Positions 1 through 12,099 of a stretch of 64,000 nucleotides of DNA are shown in pieces (the stretch's first letter is position 1; each line of letters starts with the position of its first letter). Source of the DNA: Prorocentrum cordatum (taxonomy: Eukaryota; Sar; Dinophyceae; Prorocentrales; Prorocentraceae); contig CAUYUJ010021057.1 in the NCBI GenBank assembly GCA_963575745.1, positions 62,501-126,500 on the forward strand. Direction: 5' to 3'. The notes beneath the pieces are model-generated. The model worked only from the letters and a program-made list of their open reading frames with translations, was not told the origin of the DNA and ran no database searches. The translations under genes were made by a program, and so were the position numbers.

Positions 1-29
1 TTGGTAAATCAAGTATGTAGCTGACCTTG

Positions 30-340
30 TTGTCGCCGTCCTCCTCCTCCTCATCATCACTGTCATCGTTATCAGCAGCAGCAGCATCAACAGCTTCATC
101 GTCATCACCACCACCATCACCATACAATTTTCGTCATCGGCATCAGTGCTATCACCACCAGCCGCATCGCTTTCACACTCATAACAGCCAACCACCTGAT
201 AATTGTCGTCATAATCACCGTCGTCGCCAGCATCACCAGCATCCGCAGCAGCAGCCTTTTCGTCATCGGCATCGTCGTCGGCATCCTCCCTACTACTGTC
301 GAAATCGCCTAATCGGTCGCCCAATCGTGCCACGGCACGA
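30..340. repeat. CAT/CAG/CGT trinucleotide-rich tract
   Basis: Interrupted TCA, CAG and CGT triplets of the same type as the longer tract at 7.5-8.6 kb. Any frame reads as Ser, His or Asp runs, so the open frames are low-complexity artefacts. Bases 340-505 that follow hold no recognisable feature apart from a short GTCGCC run. Confidence 0.8.
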
Positions 341-504
341 CGCCCGCTAGGGTGGCAACAGGTTCGGGGGAGCCGGCGGCCAAGAAATGGGGCGTCGGCC
401 GCCCCGGGCTGTTTCTCAGCGACACCCGGCTGTTGTGGCTGTCCGCGTGGATGCAGAAGGTCGACTGGAGATGGCACGTCGTCGCCGTCGCCGCCGTCGC
501 CAGC

Positions 505-1340
505 AGATGAAATCCCACCAGCCCTTTAGGGCGAGGGTGGTCTAGGGAGCTTTCTCTTCCAACCCCTTTCTTCTCCTTCGGGGAGGCATTTACCCCTCCC
601 CCTTACCCCCTCCCCTGGACCTTGACGGGGCGCCCCGCGAGGCGTTGGAGCGTCCAAGATGGCCCAAGACGGCTCCAAGAGCCTCAGAAAGCCAAAGATG
701 ACCTCCAAGGTGGCTCAAGATAGCCCAAGATGCCTTGGCTCCCAAGATGGTCCCAAAGGCCCCAAGACCGCCCCAAGACGGCTCCAAGTAGCCGAACAGC
801 TCGCTAAGGAGGCCCCGAAGAGGCCACAGTCCTTCCAAACCTTAAGGGAAATCAATGTGTGCGGTGCATTCTCGCCTTTTCGCTTCCGATGGTCATCCGA
901 GGCCTCAAGATGACTCCAAGATGGCCTAAGAGGGCCCCAAGAGAGGCCCAAGAGAGCCCCAAGACGGCCCCAAGAGCGCGCAAGAGCGCTCCAAGAGCTC
1001 CACAGCAGCGCCCCAAGAGGCGATTGTTTGGGCTCCCGAAGGGGGGGCTCAAAAAATTAAAGCTCCCCTCTTTGTTTGATCGATGTCTTCCAGGATGGCT
1101 CCAAGAGCGCCCCAAAAGCTCCTAAGAGCGCCCATAGAGGGCTCCAAGAGGCGCCCAGACGGCCTCAAGAGGCGCCCAAGGGCCTCCAAGAGACTCCCAA
1201 GAGACCCCCAAGAGGCCTCAAGAGGATCCCCGAGGATCAAGACGCTCAAAGACTACCCTGACCAGCCAAGACCTCTCAGACGCCTCAAGAGGCCTCTAAA
1301 AGGCGTCCATGAATCATCCGAGGAAACTCCGAGGAGACTC
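505..1340 (+). repeat. CAAGA-type degenerate repeat block, copy 1 of a ~800-bp module
   Basis: The block opens with a GC-rich leader (CCCTCCCCTGGACCTTGACGG) and continues as quasi-periodic CAAGANGGCC words spaced 9-12 bases apart. It includes an internal spacer with TCGCCTTTTCGCTTCCGA near 875 and a TTTGATCGATGTC segment near 1075. All three landmarks recur in the same order at 16667-17395, so the two blocks are diverged copies of one module. No gene is seen. Confidence 0.8.
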
Positions 1341-1369
1341 CGAGAGGTATTCAAAAGGCATCTGGCTCT

Positions 1370-1787
1370 TCTCTTCGCCCTGTTGTTCTTCCTCCTCCTC
1401 CTCCTCCTCACCTCCTACTCCTCTCTCCTCCTCCTCCTGCCCTCATCACCTCCTCCTCATCTCCACCCTCTCACCTCCTCCTCCTCTTCCTCCTCCCACC
1501 TGATCCTCCTCCTCCTCCTCCTTCCTTTCCTCTCCCTCCTCCTCCTCCTTCCTCCTCCTCCTCCTCCTACTTTTCCTCCTCCCTCCCCTCTGGCGGTCCT
1601 CCTCCTCCTCCCTCCTCCCTTCCTCCTCCTCCTCCCTCCTCCTCCTCATCATCATCATCAACATCATCATCATCACCACCACCACCACCACCGCATCATC
1701 ACCATAATCATTCCATCATCATCATCATCAATCATCATCAATCATCATCATCATCAGCAGCTCATCATTTTATCATTCATCATCATG

Positions 1788-1821
<34 letters not shown>

Positions 1822-1924
1822 TCATCATCATCATTCATTCATCATCATCATCATCATAATCATCATCATCATCATCATTCATTCATCGTCGTCGTCAGTC
1901 ATCATAGCATATATTCAACACATG

Positions 1925-1995
<71 letters not shown>

Positions 1996-2150
1996 CCCTC
2001 CTCCTCCTCCTCCTCCTCTTCCTCCTCCTCCGCGAGTTTCTCATCTGCCTATGCCTCATCATCCTATGTTTCCTCCTGTTTCTTTTCCTCCTCCTCCTCC
2101 TCCTCCTCCTCCTCCTCCTCCTCCTCATCCTTCTCGTCCTACATTTACTC
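1370..2150. repeat. CTC then CAT trinucleotide tract
   Basis: CTC-rich triplets (1390-1650) change into CAT/CAC triplets (1650-1995) and return to CTC (1996-2130). Translations give poly-Leu, Ser, Pro or His. No coding signal. Confidence 0.95.
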
Positions 2151-2234
2151 CACCGTCCTCCTCCTCATTCGAAAGATACGGGCTAGCCCCTGATTTTGCT
2201 CCTACACTTCCCTTGTAGCCCAAACTCTCCTGGG

Positions 2235-3235
2235 CATCGTTTCTGCATGGCCTGCTGGGGATACTTTTCGGTCGCGTCCGCAAGCGAAGGCGCAGGCGGA
2301 GTCAGAAGCGGTCCGGGGCGCAAAAACGGGCCTAATTAGCTATTGGGCGCGCCGCAGGCCGGCCGGGCCAGCTCACAAAGCAGCTGCTGAGCCGCGCGGA
2401 GAAGCTGACAGGCTGAGGGCACCCAGGGAAGCTCGGGCAACGTGCAGTCTAGCAAAATGCCAGGAAATTCGGTGTATGCCATGCGGCGTGAACCACTCAG
2501 AGAGCGCGAGGACGTACGCGCAGATGCCTACGCGCCTCACACGCCCGGAGTTCGCACAAGCGAGGTGAACGATGAACGAGTCGCCAGCGGGGCGCCAGGT
2601 CCAGGGCCGCACCAACGGCGTGTGCAAGCTAGGTGGGCTAAGCTGCCGAGGTGACGTCGAAAACCTGCCTGAATGGCTGGAATGGGTCCAGGGGAATGGC
2701 TGGAATGGGCCCAGGGGAAGCGCAGCGTCTGACGGAAGGCTGAACCACTCCGAAGCTGCTGGGGGTACTTGTCGGTCGCGTCCACCAGCGAAGGCGCTAG
2801 CGGAGTCAGGAGTGCTACGGGACACGAAAGCGGCCCAATTAGCTACTAGACGCGCCGCAGGCCGGCCGGCCCACTCACCCAGCAGCGGCTGACTGCGCGG
2901 GGGAGACGGCGAGCTGAGGGCGTCCAGGGAAGCTCGGGCACTTGCAGCCCAGCAAAATGCTGGGAAATTCCAGTTGTGCCGAGAGGCAAGACCCACACGA
3001 AGCACGAGGACGATTGCGGCAAGCTGCGTGTCAAACATGCCGTCTGGGCGTCCAGGGGTGGTAAGCGAGGGGCGAGTCGCCAGTGGGGCGCCAAGCCCAG
3101 ATCGCGCCAACGGCGTGTGCGAGCCAGCTGAGCTGCTCCGCCGAGGAACGTCGAAAACCTGCCTGGAGGGTGGACAGGCCGGTGGGAGCGGCCGTGGCTG
3201 CGAAGGCTGAACCACTCGAAGCGGCCCGAACTCCA
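2235..3235 (+). repeat. Tandem duplication, two ~500-bp units
   Basis: Unit 1 starts near 2245 and unit 2 near 2755. Each begins with GCTGGGG(A/G)TACTT, followed by CGCGCCGCAGGCCGGCCG, GGGAAGCTCGGGCA, GCAAAATGC and GTCGAAAACCTGCCT in the same order and spacing. The units are diverged by substitutions and small indels. Open frames on either strand are not conserved between units, which argues against coding function. Confidence 0.8.
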
Positions 3236-3369
3236 GGGGCCGTCATCCCGCGCACCACGGGGAAGGCACGGAGTCAACCCTTCCAACACCTGCGCGAACG
3301 CCGGCTGAAGCACTGCGTGAGGAAGCCAGGCCGGCGGGGATGAACATCGCCAGCGAGGCAGGGGAATCC

Positions 3370-4715
3370 AGGGTAGAGCTGCACGACAGCCGCCCGCATT
3401 ACGGAAGGGCGGCCACCGTCGAGGCACAGCCTTACCCGTCGTATCTGCCATTCCCCGCGGGGATCCAGGGTCGCAGCTAACCGCCCCTACGAGCGAGGTA
3501 ACGTTACCGCAGTCAGCGCGGGGTCCTGGTCAGCCCTGGGGTGAGGGGACGATCACCCATCGATCCAGGGGACAGCGAGCCTGGCAGCTGCCCAGCCCGG
3601 GAGAGACCAGAGGGGAGGGACGCTGGGGACTGACATCACCGGCCCTCCACGCCGAGGGGCTCCCCAGGGACACCTGGCGAGAGAGGGGGACATCGAGAAC
3701 GTCCACCTCGCGATCCAGGGGCATGTGAACCCGGCAGCAGCCCCGCCCAGGAGGGACCCGAGGAGAGGGGCGGTGGGGACAGACATCACCGACCCTCCAC
3801 ACGGGTCCCAGGGGGACCAGGCGGGGCAGGGGCGCCGAAGCCAGGGCCCGAGCACCAGGGAGGCAGCGAACGGATGCTCAGGGTCCGCTGCACTCGTCCA
3901 GGGTGGCCTTCGGCCTCTTCCGCTTCGATGTCCAAGGGAAGGCCGGGGTGACGGCCGGCTGCCGTCCGAGGCTAGGGCTGCCGAGGCCTGGGTATGAGAA
4001 TCAAGTGCACGACAGCCGCCCGCATGAATAAGGGCGGTCACCGTCGGGGCACTGTCTTACCCGACGTATCTGCCATTCCCCGCGTGGATCCAGGTTCGCA
4101 GCTAACCGCCGCTATGAGTGAGGTGATTACCGCCGTCAGCGCGGGGTCCTGGTCAGCCCTGAGGTGGGGTGACGATTACCCCCGCGATCCAAGGGTCTGC
4201 GGGCCTGGCAGCGTGCCCAGCCCGGGAGAGACCCGAGGGGAAGGGCGGTGGGGACGGACAACACCGGCCTTCCACGCGGAGGGGTTCCACAGGGACACCT
4301 GGCGAGTGAGGGGGACATAGAACGACCACCTCGCGCTCCAGGGGCATGTGAACCCGGCAGCCGGCCCAGCCCAGGAGGGACCCGAGGAGAGGGGCGGTGG
4401 GGACAGACATCACCGACCCCCCACACGGATCCCAGGGGGACCTGGCGAGGGGGCAAGGGTGCCGAAGCCAGGGCCCGAACTCCAGGGATGCAGCCAACTG
4501 CTGCTCAGGGTCCGCTTCACTCGTCCAGGGTGGCCTTCGGCCTCTTCCGCTCCAGGGTCCCAGGAAGGCCAGGGTGACGGCCGACTGCCGTCTGAGGTGC
4601 TGTCGGCATCTGTCCCCGGGAGTACGACAGCAGTCCGTGTGAGAGACAGATGGGCGTGCCAGCCACCTGCTTGAAATACAGAGGGGCGGTCACCGTCGGG
4701 GCACTACCCTACTCG
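3370..4715 (+). repeat. Tandem duplication, two ~630-bp units
   Basis: A second, unrelated tandem duplication. GCACGACAGCCGCCCGCAT starts unit 1 near 3382 and unit 2 near 4007. Both then carry TATCTGCCATTCCCCGCG, GCGCGGGGTCCTGGTCAGCC, GACATCACCG and TCGTCCAGGGTGGCCTTCGG in order. A truncated third start (GGGCGGTCACCGTCGGGGCA) lies at 4684. No gene recognised. Confidence 0.8.
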
Positions 4716-5405
4716 ACGTTGCTGGGGATATTTTTTGGTTCGCGGCTCCAAGGCAAAGGTCAGGGAGCGGACGCAGCGTCCGGGATGCGGCACGGAGCGA
4801 ATTTGCGAACACAGCCGCCACTATCGGCAGCCAGTTCGCACCTGCAAGACACGCTCGCAGCTGCACATGCACAGAACAAAATGAACTCAAGTCACAAGCA
4901 AACGCACATAGGCGCAGCAGCGTGACCGAAGTGAACGAGCTGCAAGTGCGAAGACAGCAGAGTGAGTCGCTGGTGCGGCGCCAGACTCCCTGCTGGGAGT
5001 GCGAAAGCGAGAGCGAGCGACCAATGTGTGGTCGGCCTAGAGGTTTTCTGGCCCCGGTAAGCTTTCTGGCAACTGCGCCTCGTCTAGAGCTTCCCGCGAG
5101 GGCCCAAAGCGTCCCGTCCACGGGGGAACGGAGGTATGACCCGAAAGCCACCAGGCGCGCCCTCCCCTCCCTCCCCTCCCCTCCCCTCCCTCCCCTCCTG
5201 CCCTCCCTCCCTCCTCTCCCTCCCTCCCCTCCTCCCCTCCTCCACAATTACTCAATATGAGTACTACTCTCCCTCTTCCCCTGATGACGGTTTGAAAGTG
5301 TCCGACCCCCCCCCCCCCGCGTACTGTTTTGTTACACACAGGTTTCCCTGGAGTTGGGTTTTCGCCTGCATGTTTTTCAAAATGCTGCTCTCGCTAAGGC
5401 GCCGG
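4716..5405. other. No gene seen; short C/T-rich tract
   Basis: GCTGGGGATATTTTTTGG at 4721 resembles the start motif of the 2.2-kb tandem units. CCCTCC-type repeats occupy about 5160-5240 and a run of C lies near 5308. Nothing else is recognised. Confidence 0.6.
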
Positions 5406-5406
5406 C

Positions 5407-5580
5407 CTCAATTTCGGGCCCCGCTCGTTCCGAATCGTGCTCCCGCTGCAGTGCTGGCCTCATTTCCGTGCTTCCGCTCGTTCCGAATCGTGCTCCCGCT
5501 GCAGCGCTGTCCTCATTTCCGCGCTTCCGCTCGTTTCGACTCGTGCTCCCGCTGCAGCGCTGGCGTCATTTCCCGTGCCA
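5407..5580 (+). repeat. Three tandem 53-bp repeats
   Basis: Three consecutive copies contain GCTCGTTYCGANTCGTGCTC followed by CCGCTGCAG. They start at about 5423, 5476 and 5529, giving a period of 53 bases. They are followed by CATGCCATGC-type short repeats to about 5670. Confidence 0.85.
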
Positions 5581-5779
5581 TGCCACGGCATGCAATGCAA
5601 TGCTAGGTTGATACTACGCTTTGCGGTGCTCTTCTACGCCATGCCATGCCGTGCTCTACAATGCATCGCGTACCCTTTCGGGATCATTGCCCTGCTCGAC
5701 ATCCGACTGTGCGAGTAGAGAGGGGATGTGCGCCATGGTAAGGGATGGGTGGGAGGGGTAGGATGTAAGATATGACGCG

Positions 5780-6175
5780 AGCGCACCTAGCTTGCCTCCC
5801 TCCCCTCCCTCCCTCCCTCCCTCCCTCCCTCCCCGAAGGGGGTGGCAAGAGCAGGAGGAGCAAGAGCGGAGGAGGCAGGGGATCGAGCCCATGAGGGAGA
5901 CGGCGTCTCGCGGGAGGGGCGGGGGGGGGGAGGCGGAAAGCAAGGGGGCGGAGGTGGGGAAAGAGCGAGGAGGGCGGTGACTCGTGAGGGTGAACAGAGG
6001 GAGCAAGAGATGCGGAAGAGCATGCGAATCAGGATGAGGGCGGTGGAAGGAGGAGGAGGAGGAGGAGGAGGAGGAGGAGGAGGAGGGGGAGGATGAGGAG
6101 GAGGAGAAGAAGGAGGAAAAAGAGGAGGAGAAGGAGGAGGAGGAAGGGAGGAGGAGGAGGAGCAGGAGGAGGACC
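5780..6175. repeat. CCCT tract then GGA tract
   Basis: CCCTCCCT repeats at 5793-5832 face GGA/GAG repeats at 6048-6170 across a GC-rich spacer. The arrangement is pyrimidine then purine on the same strand. Confidence 0.9.
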
Positions 6176-7325
6176 CAGGAGGCCACAAGAGGCTCCAAAA
6201 AGGCGTCCAGGCGCCCCCAAAACGCCCACAAGAGGCCCACAAGAGGCTCCCCAGAGGCCTCCAAGAGGCCCCAAGGGGCCCCAAGAGGCCCCCAAGTCGG
6301 CTTCGATATACGATGGTTCGGCCTTCACAGCGTGGAAAGACCCTCCAAGACGCCTCCAAGACCGCCCTAAGACTGTCCCATACGGCACAAGAGGCGCCCA
6401 AAACGACCCAAAAGGGCTCCAACACGGCCCCAAGACGACACTTCGAACCTTCGGCTCCAAGACGCCCCCAACGTGCCCCAGGGACCCCCGGGAAGCCCCC
6501 CCCAAAGAACAAAGGGGTCGGCGGTGTGGCGTAAGCCTAAGAATAATAACGGACCCCCCCCCCCCAGCACCAGGATGGGGCATGCACACACACACACACA
6601 CACACACACTCCCGAGACCACGATCCCTCCCAAAAAACTATAGACCCGCGCTCCCGAGACAACGATCCCTCGGTCAAGCCAGGGATCCGCGTCCCGAGCT
6701 TCCAAGACGGCCCTTGCGGGCGACCAGGGACACGAAGATGACCCAAGATGCCACGAAGACGGCCCAATATGGCCCCGAGGCGAACAACAATGGCCTCAAG
6801 ACGACCCAAGATGCCTCACGGAAAGCCCAAAGGGCCACAACAGAACCTCTGACAGGACCCGAAGAAACCAATATCATTGATGTCCGCTGGTCTTTAATGA
6901 GACTCGCATTCTCACCTTTTCGGACTTCCGTCAGCTCGAGGCGGCTCAAGAAGCCTCCACGACGATACCAAGAAGGCCCAAGCGGCCCCCGAGAGGGTGC
7001 CAAGATGGCCCAAGAGGACCCTACGATGGCCCAGGGAGCATCCAAGATTGTCCCAAGACGGCCCAAGAGAGCCTCCTGCGGGACCCAAAACAGCCTTGAA
7101 GGCCTTTCGACGATCCGAAACGGCGCCAAGACAGTACCACGGCGGCCCCAAACGCCCATCATACAGCCGAGAGGGCCCCTACACGGCTCAACAGAGCCCC
7201 AAGACTGCGTAAGAGGGCCCTCAGACGATCCAAGAGGGCCCAAAGGCACCACCAAGACTGCCTCCCAGAAGGCCAAGACAGCCCCAAAACAACTTCAACG
7301 AATTCCACAAATAGCTAAGACGGAA
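6176..7325 (+). repeat. CAAGA-type degenerate repeat block with CA microsatellite
   Basis: Words of the CAAGAGGCCCC and CAAGACGGCCC type run through the block. It is interrupted by a (CA)n tract at about 6584-6609 and two CTCCCGAGAC(C/A)ACGATCCCTC copies near 6610 and 6646. Near 6500 the words AAGGGGTCGGCGGTG and GGCGTAAGCC recur at about 42690. The 469-codon open frame is repeat-derived. Confidence 0.85.
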
Positions 7326-7339
7326 GGTTCATATGTGAC

Positions 7340-7523
7340 GGCAGTCCTCCTCCTCCTCGTCCTGCTGGCTGCCACTCCTCGTCCTCCTCTTCCTCTTCCT
7401 CTTCCTCCTCCTCCTCCTCCTCCTCCTCCTCCTCCTCCTCCTCCTCCTCCTCGTCGCCGTCGCCGTCACCGTGATCAGCGTCGTCCTCGCTGTCGTCGTT
7501 GACATCAGCATACTCATCAGCAA

Positions 7524-7597
<74 letters not shown>

Positions 7598-7598
7598 G

Positions 7599-7636
<38 letters not shown>

Positions 7637-8012
7637 GCAACAGCAACAGCAGCATCATCATCATCATCACCATCATAAGCAGCATCAGCATCATCATCAG
7701 CAGCAGCATCAGCATCAACACCATCATCACCACCACCGCCACTGTCATCATCCTCCTTCGCCGGCCCCTCCTCCTCCGCAGCAGCATCATCAGTAGCATC
7801 AGCGTCATCATCAGCAGCAGCATCAGCATCATTAGAGTCAGCATCATAAGCAGCAGCATCATCATAATCAGCATCATCAACAGATCAGCATTATTATCAG
7901 CATGAGCATCGGCAGCATCATCAGAATCAGCATCAGCATCAGCATCATAATCATCAGCATCACCATCGTCATCGACATCGCCATTATCACCACCACCACC
8001 ACAATCATCAGT

Positions 8013-8064
<52 letters not shown>

Positions 8065-8640
8065 CCATTATCATCTTCATCAGCATCATCATCAGCATCA
8101 TCATCGTCGTCATGATCAGTATCGTCAGCATCAGCACCTGCGTAAGCAGCATCATCATCATCATCAGCATCAGCAGCGGCATCATCGTCATATTCTTCAG
8201 CAGCATCAACAAAAAGCCAGCATAACAATAAGCATCAACATCAGCATCGTCAGCGTCGTCGTCGCTGGTGGCATCGGAAGCATCAGCATCACCACTAACA
8301 GCATCGTCGCCATCATCATCAGCATCATCAGTATCGCCACCATCACCAGCAGCAGCATCATCAGCAGCAGCCGCGACATCATCAGCATCAACATTTGCAT
8401 CCGCATCGTAATGAACATCAGCATCGTCATCAGCTGCACCAGCATCAGCAGCAGTAGCAGCAGCATCGTCTTCATCATCATCAGCATCAACAGCAGCATC
8501 ATCAGCAGCAGCAGTATCATCATCATCATCAGCACCATCAGCAGCAGAATATGCATCTGCATCTGCATCTGCATCATCATCAGCATCATCATCAGCAGCA
8601 GCATCCCAGCCATCCTCATTATCCTCATCATCCTCACAGC
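7340..8640. repeat. Long CTC to CAT/CAG trinucleotide tract
   Basis: CTC triplets (7345-7455) pass into about 1.15 kb of CAT triplets with interspersed CAG, CAC and CGT. It is one of the longest low-complexity stretches of the window. Minus-strand frames give poly-Asp/Ala or poly-Met/Leu, which are translation artefacts. Confidence 0.95.
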
Positions 8641-9455
8641 CGCTCCCCCAGGCCCCGAGACACAAGGCGTCACACGCGACGGCCTCCCGTCCCCCCACGA
8701 ACAGGCGCCACCCAAAATGCTGGACTAGCACTGCGGCGGGATTTACAACCAGCTGGAAGCTCGAGAGGGGGGAGGAAAGGAGGAGCAGCGGAAGGAGGGA
8801 CGGTGAAGGGGAAAGGGGGGGGACGGCGATGGCGAGGCAGGAGTCGAATTCGAAAACATAGCCCGAGCAGAGCCGACAGCGCCATACCGAACGACGAGAG
8901 CAGCGTGGACCACGCCCTACTGGGAACACCTAGTCTGGCGTGCTGATGACGGCCTCATAAGAATGGTTACCGCCGTAAACTGTAATTCCTGCGCTTGGCA
9001 AGCCAAATGCGCGGAAGGGGCGACTAGACAATGGAACCCTTCCAAGAGGAACGGGGGTGTGGCACTCAAACGCAGGGAACATAAAGGGAACTGAGGACGG
9101 AGGGGGGCAAGCAAATAGGAATGGATGGGAGGAGTGGCAAAAGAAAGAGGGAGGACCAGCAGGCTGGAGGGGAGGGGTTAGAGGGTCTTGCTTGAGCACC
9201 ACCGCTGCGCTGCATGCGCCTTGCACACTGGGAGCGTCAGACAGCAAAAGCTGAGTGGCTGGCGCACCCTGAGGAGAGACAGGAGGGACGGGGGCAGGGA
9301 GGGAGGGAGGGAGGGGGGGGGAATGGGGGCAGCGGGGAGGCAGGGAGGGGGAGGGCGAAGGGAAAAGGAAGGGGAGGCGCGACGGGACGGCAGGGCAGCG
9401 GACGAGAGAGGCCCCCTCCCCCGTCGTCCGCCCCCCACTCCTTGCCCTCCGCGCC
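8641..9455. other. No gene seen
   Basis: GC-rich unique-looking sequence with a GGGA-type run near 9296-9350. No conserved domain, splice-like reconstruction or known RNA was recognised. Confidence 0.5.
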
Positions 9456-9459
9456 CTGC

Positions 9460-9766
9460 TCCTCCACCTCTTCCTCCTCCTCCTCCTCCTCCTCCTCCTC
9501 CTCCTCCTCCTCCTCCTCTCCTCCTCCTCCTCCTCCCTCCTCCTCCTCTCCTCCTGCTCCTCCACCTCTTCCTCCTCCTCCTCCTCCCCCGACATCCAGC
9601 CGCTCCAATTGTTTCGATGCGTCGACCCCCAGAGGTCTGGGGCCAGTTTTTTATCCTGAATCGTGTTTTGACGGTCTCGGGGCCCCTTGAGGGCCCCTGG
9701 ATGCCAGAAATAGCAAAAAACAGCCGCCCAATCTTTTGGGGAGCGTCGGATCTCGAGGTTCTTCTC

Positions 9767-9809
<43 letters not shown>

Positions 9810-9912
9810 CCTCCTCCTCGTCCTCCTCCTCCCCCTCCCCCCCTCCCCCTCCTCCCTCCTCCTCCTCCTCCTCCTCCTCCTCCTCCTCCTCCTCCTCCTC
9901 CTCCTCCGCCGC
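9460..9912. repeat. Two CTC tracts around a 150-bp spacer
   Basis: CTC repeats at 9462-9598 and 9760-9905 have the same orientation. The spacer at 9600-9758 contains short hairpin words such as GGGGCCCCTTGAGGGCCCC. Confidence 0.9.
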
Positions 9913-10490
9913 CCGCCCCTTCCAAAGACCTCGACGACGCCGAGGGGCAGACTGCCCAGGGCCGCCCGCGTTTCTGGCTGCGCGGCCGCCGCGGCGCATG
10001 CGGCCCGCCGCGCGCGGCCGCCGTGGCCGAGCCCAGGGGGGGCCCGAGGTGGGACGCACAAGGACGTACAGTCAAGACGCTGAAGTCGGAAGGGGCTCAA
10101 TGTTCCTTAGGTCCTTCCATGGCTGTTCCTCTAGCCCTCCTCGTGCACGCAGGCGCTTTGGGCGCCAAAAGGGGCTTCGTTCCTTATTTAGCGTTCCTTA
10201 CTTCGGCAGCCCGGCTGTACCTCAAGGGCCCTGGAAACGACAGGGCCGTTTGTTACCGGCTCCGCTCTGCCGTTGCTCTGACCGGTTCCGTTCTGTCTCT
10301 CGTTTTTTGTTTACCGGTTCCATTCTGCCGTTTTTGTTGCCCGTGCCGGCTCTGGCGCCGATCCTGGAGCCGATGTCTTGCCGTTTCTGGTCGCCGTGTT
10401 TTGCCCCTTCCATGTTCAAGAGACACTTGTTCGGAAACGTAACTAGTACCATGTGTACTCCTTGGAGGCGTGCGTTTGGTCCCGACATAT
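9913..10490. other. No gene seen
   Basis: GC-rich sequence carrying repeated TTCCGTTCTG/TTCCATTCTG words near 10290-10330. Nothing else recognised. Confidence 0.5.
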
Positions 10491-10494
10491 AGTA

Positions 10495-11349
10495 GATCCA
10501 TAGTGTGCATGCATGCATGTGTGCATGCATGTATGCACGCACGCATACATGCGTGCATGCATACAGACAGACAGACATACATAAAATGTCATTACAGTTC
10601 GTTACATTACATTGCGCTACATCACCATACATATGTCTGCAAATCTATATATATATACACACATACATACATACATACATACATACATACATACATACAT
10701 ACATGCGTGCATGCATACATGCATGCATGCATGCATGCATACATACATGCATGCACGCACTCATGCACGCACTCATGCATACATACATACACAACCACCA
10801 ATCCATCAACCCACCCGTCAACCCACCCAGAGATACAGACATTCACACACATACATACATAGATACGCACATGCATGCATATATGTACATATGCGTATAC
10901 GTATACCCATACATATACATATGCATACACATACATATACATGTGCGTGTACTTATGTATCCATACATACACATGTACACAGACATATACATACTGGTAT
11001 AATTAGATCTGCACAGATGCAAATACACAACACGTTCATATAGAAATGCGTGTACCTATACATGTGCACATACCTATTGATGTACATAAGCCTATACCTG
11101 CATAAATATACATACAAAGGTATACAAATGCACCTACCTATACCTAGATACACACGTGAAAACATATATATATATATACACACTTATATATATATATATA
11201 TGTATATATACATGTATATGCATGTACAAGCACGTATACATATACATATGCATACGCATGCAGCTACACATATGCATATGGCCATGCATGTGTGCCTAGT
11301 TCATTGTATGTGTATATGCTTGTAGAAAGTTGGATACACACATGCATAT

Positions 11350-11385
<36 letters not shown>

Positions 11386-11400
11386 TGTAGATACGTAGAT
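10495..11400. repeat. CATA/GCAT/TA tetranucleotide tract
   Basis: About 900 bp of interrupted CATA, GCAT, CACA and TATA units, including (TA)n runs at 11165-11205 and 11355-11385. It is markedly AT-richer than the flanks. Open frames read Tyr-Ile-His repeats. Confidence 0.95.
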
Positions 11401-11419
11401 GTAAACGTATATGAGTATA

Positions 11420-11642
11420 TGAGTGCGCCCGCCACGGAGCCCGTACTGGAAGATGCCTCGGCGCGCACGCCGCCCCCTCGGGTGGGGGCGCGGCGCGCAG
11501 GGAGCACCCGCCCGGTGGGGCGACGCCGCCGAGGCGGCGCGGCGCGCTCCGCGCTCAGCACCCGAGGGTGAAGCTGCCGAGCCACCCGTCCGCGACGGTG
11601 CCGGCCAGGGGGATGGTCTCGCAGTTGGTGGTGTACCTCTGA
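11420..11642 (-). other. Possible exon-like segment H1 with recurring terminal motif
   Basis: The right end carries GGTCTCGCAGTTGGTGG and TGTACCTCTG, which recur at 12355-12402, 14562-14610 and 14786-14832. On the minus strand one frame reads RYTTNCETIPLAG. Frames with RYTTNCETTSLAG and RFTANCETMSLAG exist at two other copies. This could be a duplicated exon end or the terminus of another repeat family. Function unknown. Confidence 0.35.
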
Positions 11643-11648
11643 CCACAT

Positions 11649-11815
11649 ACACCCTGCGAAATGCTCAAGAAATCATGGGTTAAGAAATTCATAGTCTAAG
11701 AACTTGAACAAAAACCCAACATTTCTGCTAAAATCTTAAGATTTACATTGAAACGTTAAGAATAATCGAGACTCTGGCCGATAACTTAAGTTTTCTTAAG
11801 CATCGCCTAAGGTGT
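11649..11815. mobile_element. Inverted-repeat element, family C, copy 2
   Basis: A 167-bp element. The left end ACACCCTGCGAAATGCT and the right end AGCATCGCCTAAGGTGT are imperfect inverted repeats. The sequence is closely related to 13003-13175 over its whole length (CATGGGTT, TTTACATT, ACTCTGGCCGA). The interior is AT-richer than the surroundings. No coding capacity, so it is a MITE- or introner-like unit. Confidence 0.75.
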
Positions 11816-11822
11816 AGGTAGG

Positions 11823-12010
11823 GGAGCAGAAAGTGACATAGACAGAAAAACTCGGAGGTCCGCGCGGATTCCTCGGATCGGCGCTGGGGCCCTCCGGCGG
11901 CGCCTCCGGCGCCGCCCCCGGCGCGCTCCGCGCGCCAGGGAGGGGGGTCCAGCGCCGATCCGAGAAATCCGCGCGGGCCTCCGAGTTTTTATGCTCATGT
12001 CACTTTTGTT
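11823..12010. mobile_element. Inverted-repeat element, family E, copy 1
   Basis: Long terminal inverted repeats begin AAAGTGACAT and run through ACTCGGAGGTCCGCGCGGAT to CTCGGATCGGCGCTGG, with the complement at the right end. The total arm is about 45-55 bp and the core is GC-rich. Related copies are at 47826-48010 and, inside a gene, at about 62285-62480. Confidence 0.75.
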
Positions 12011-12099
12011 CCTCAGACTCTGACTAGAGAGCCCCCCCCCTTGCGTGGCAGATCCCTCACTTGACCTGACCCAGGCCCCGTTGACACTGCGCCAAAGCT

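Noticed and set aside
1083-2218. Long His/Leu/Pro-rich open frames
   Set aside because: They are direct translations of CTC and CAT trinucleotide tracts, and equally long frames exist on both strands and in several frames.
7329-8929. Asp/Ala-rich minus-strand frames of 300-350 codons
   Set aside because: Encoded by CAT/CAG repeats with no non-repeat portion, no conserved motif and no splice evidence.
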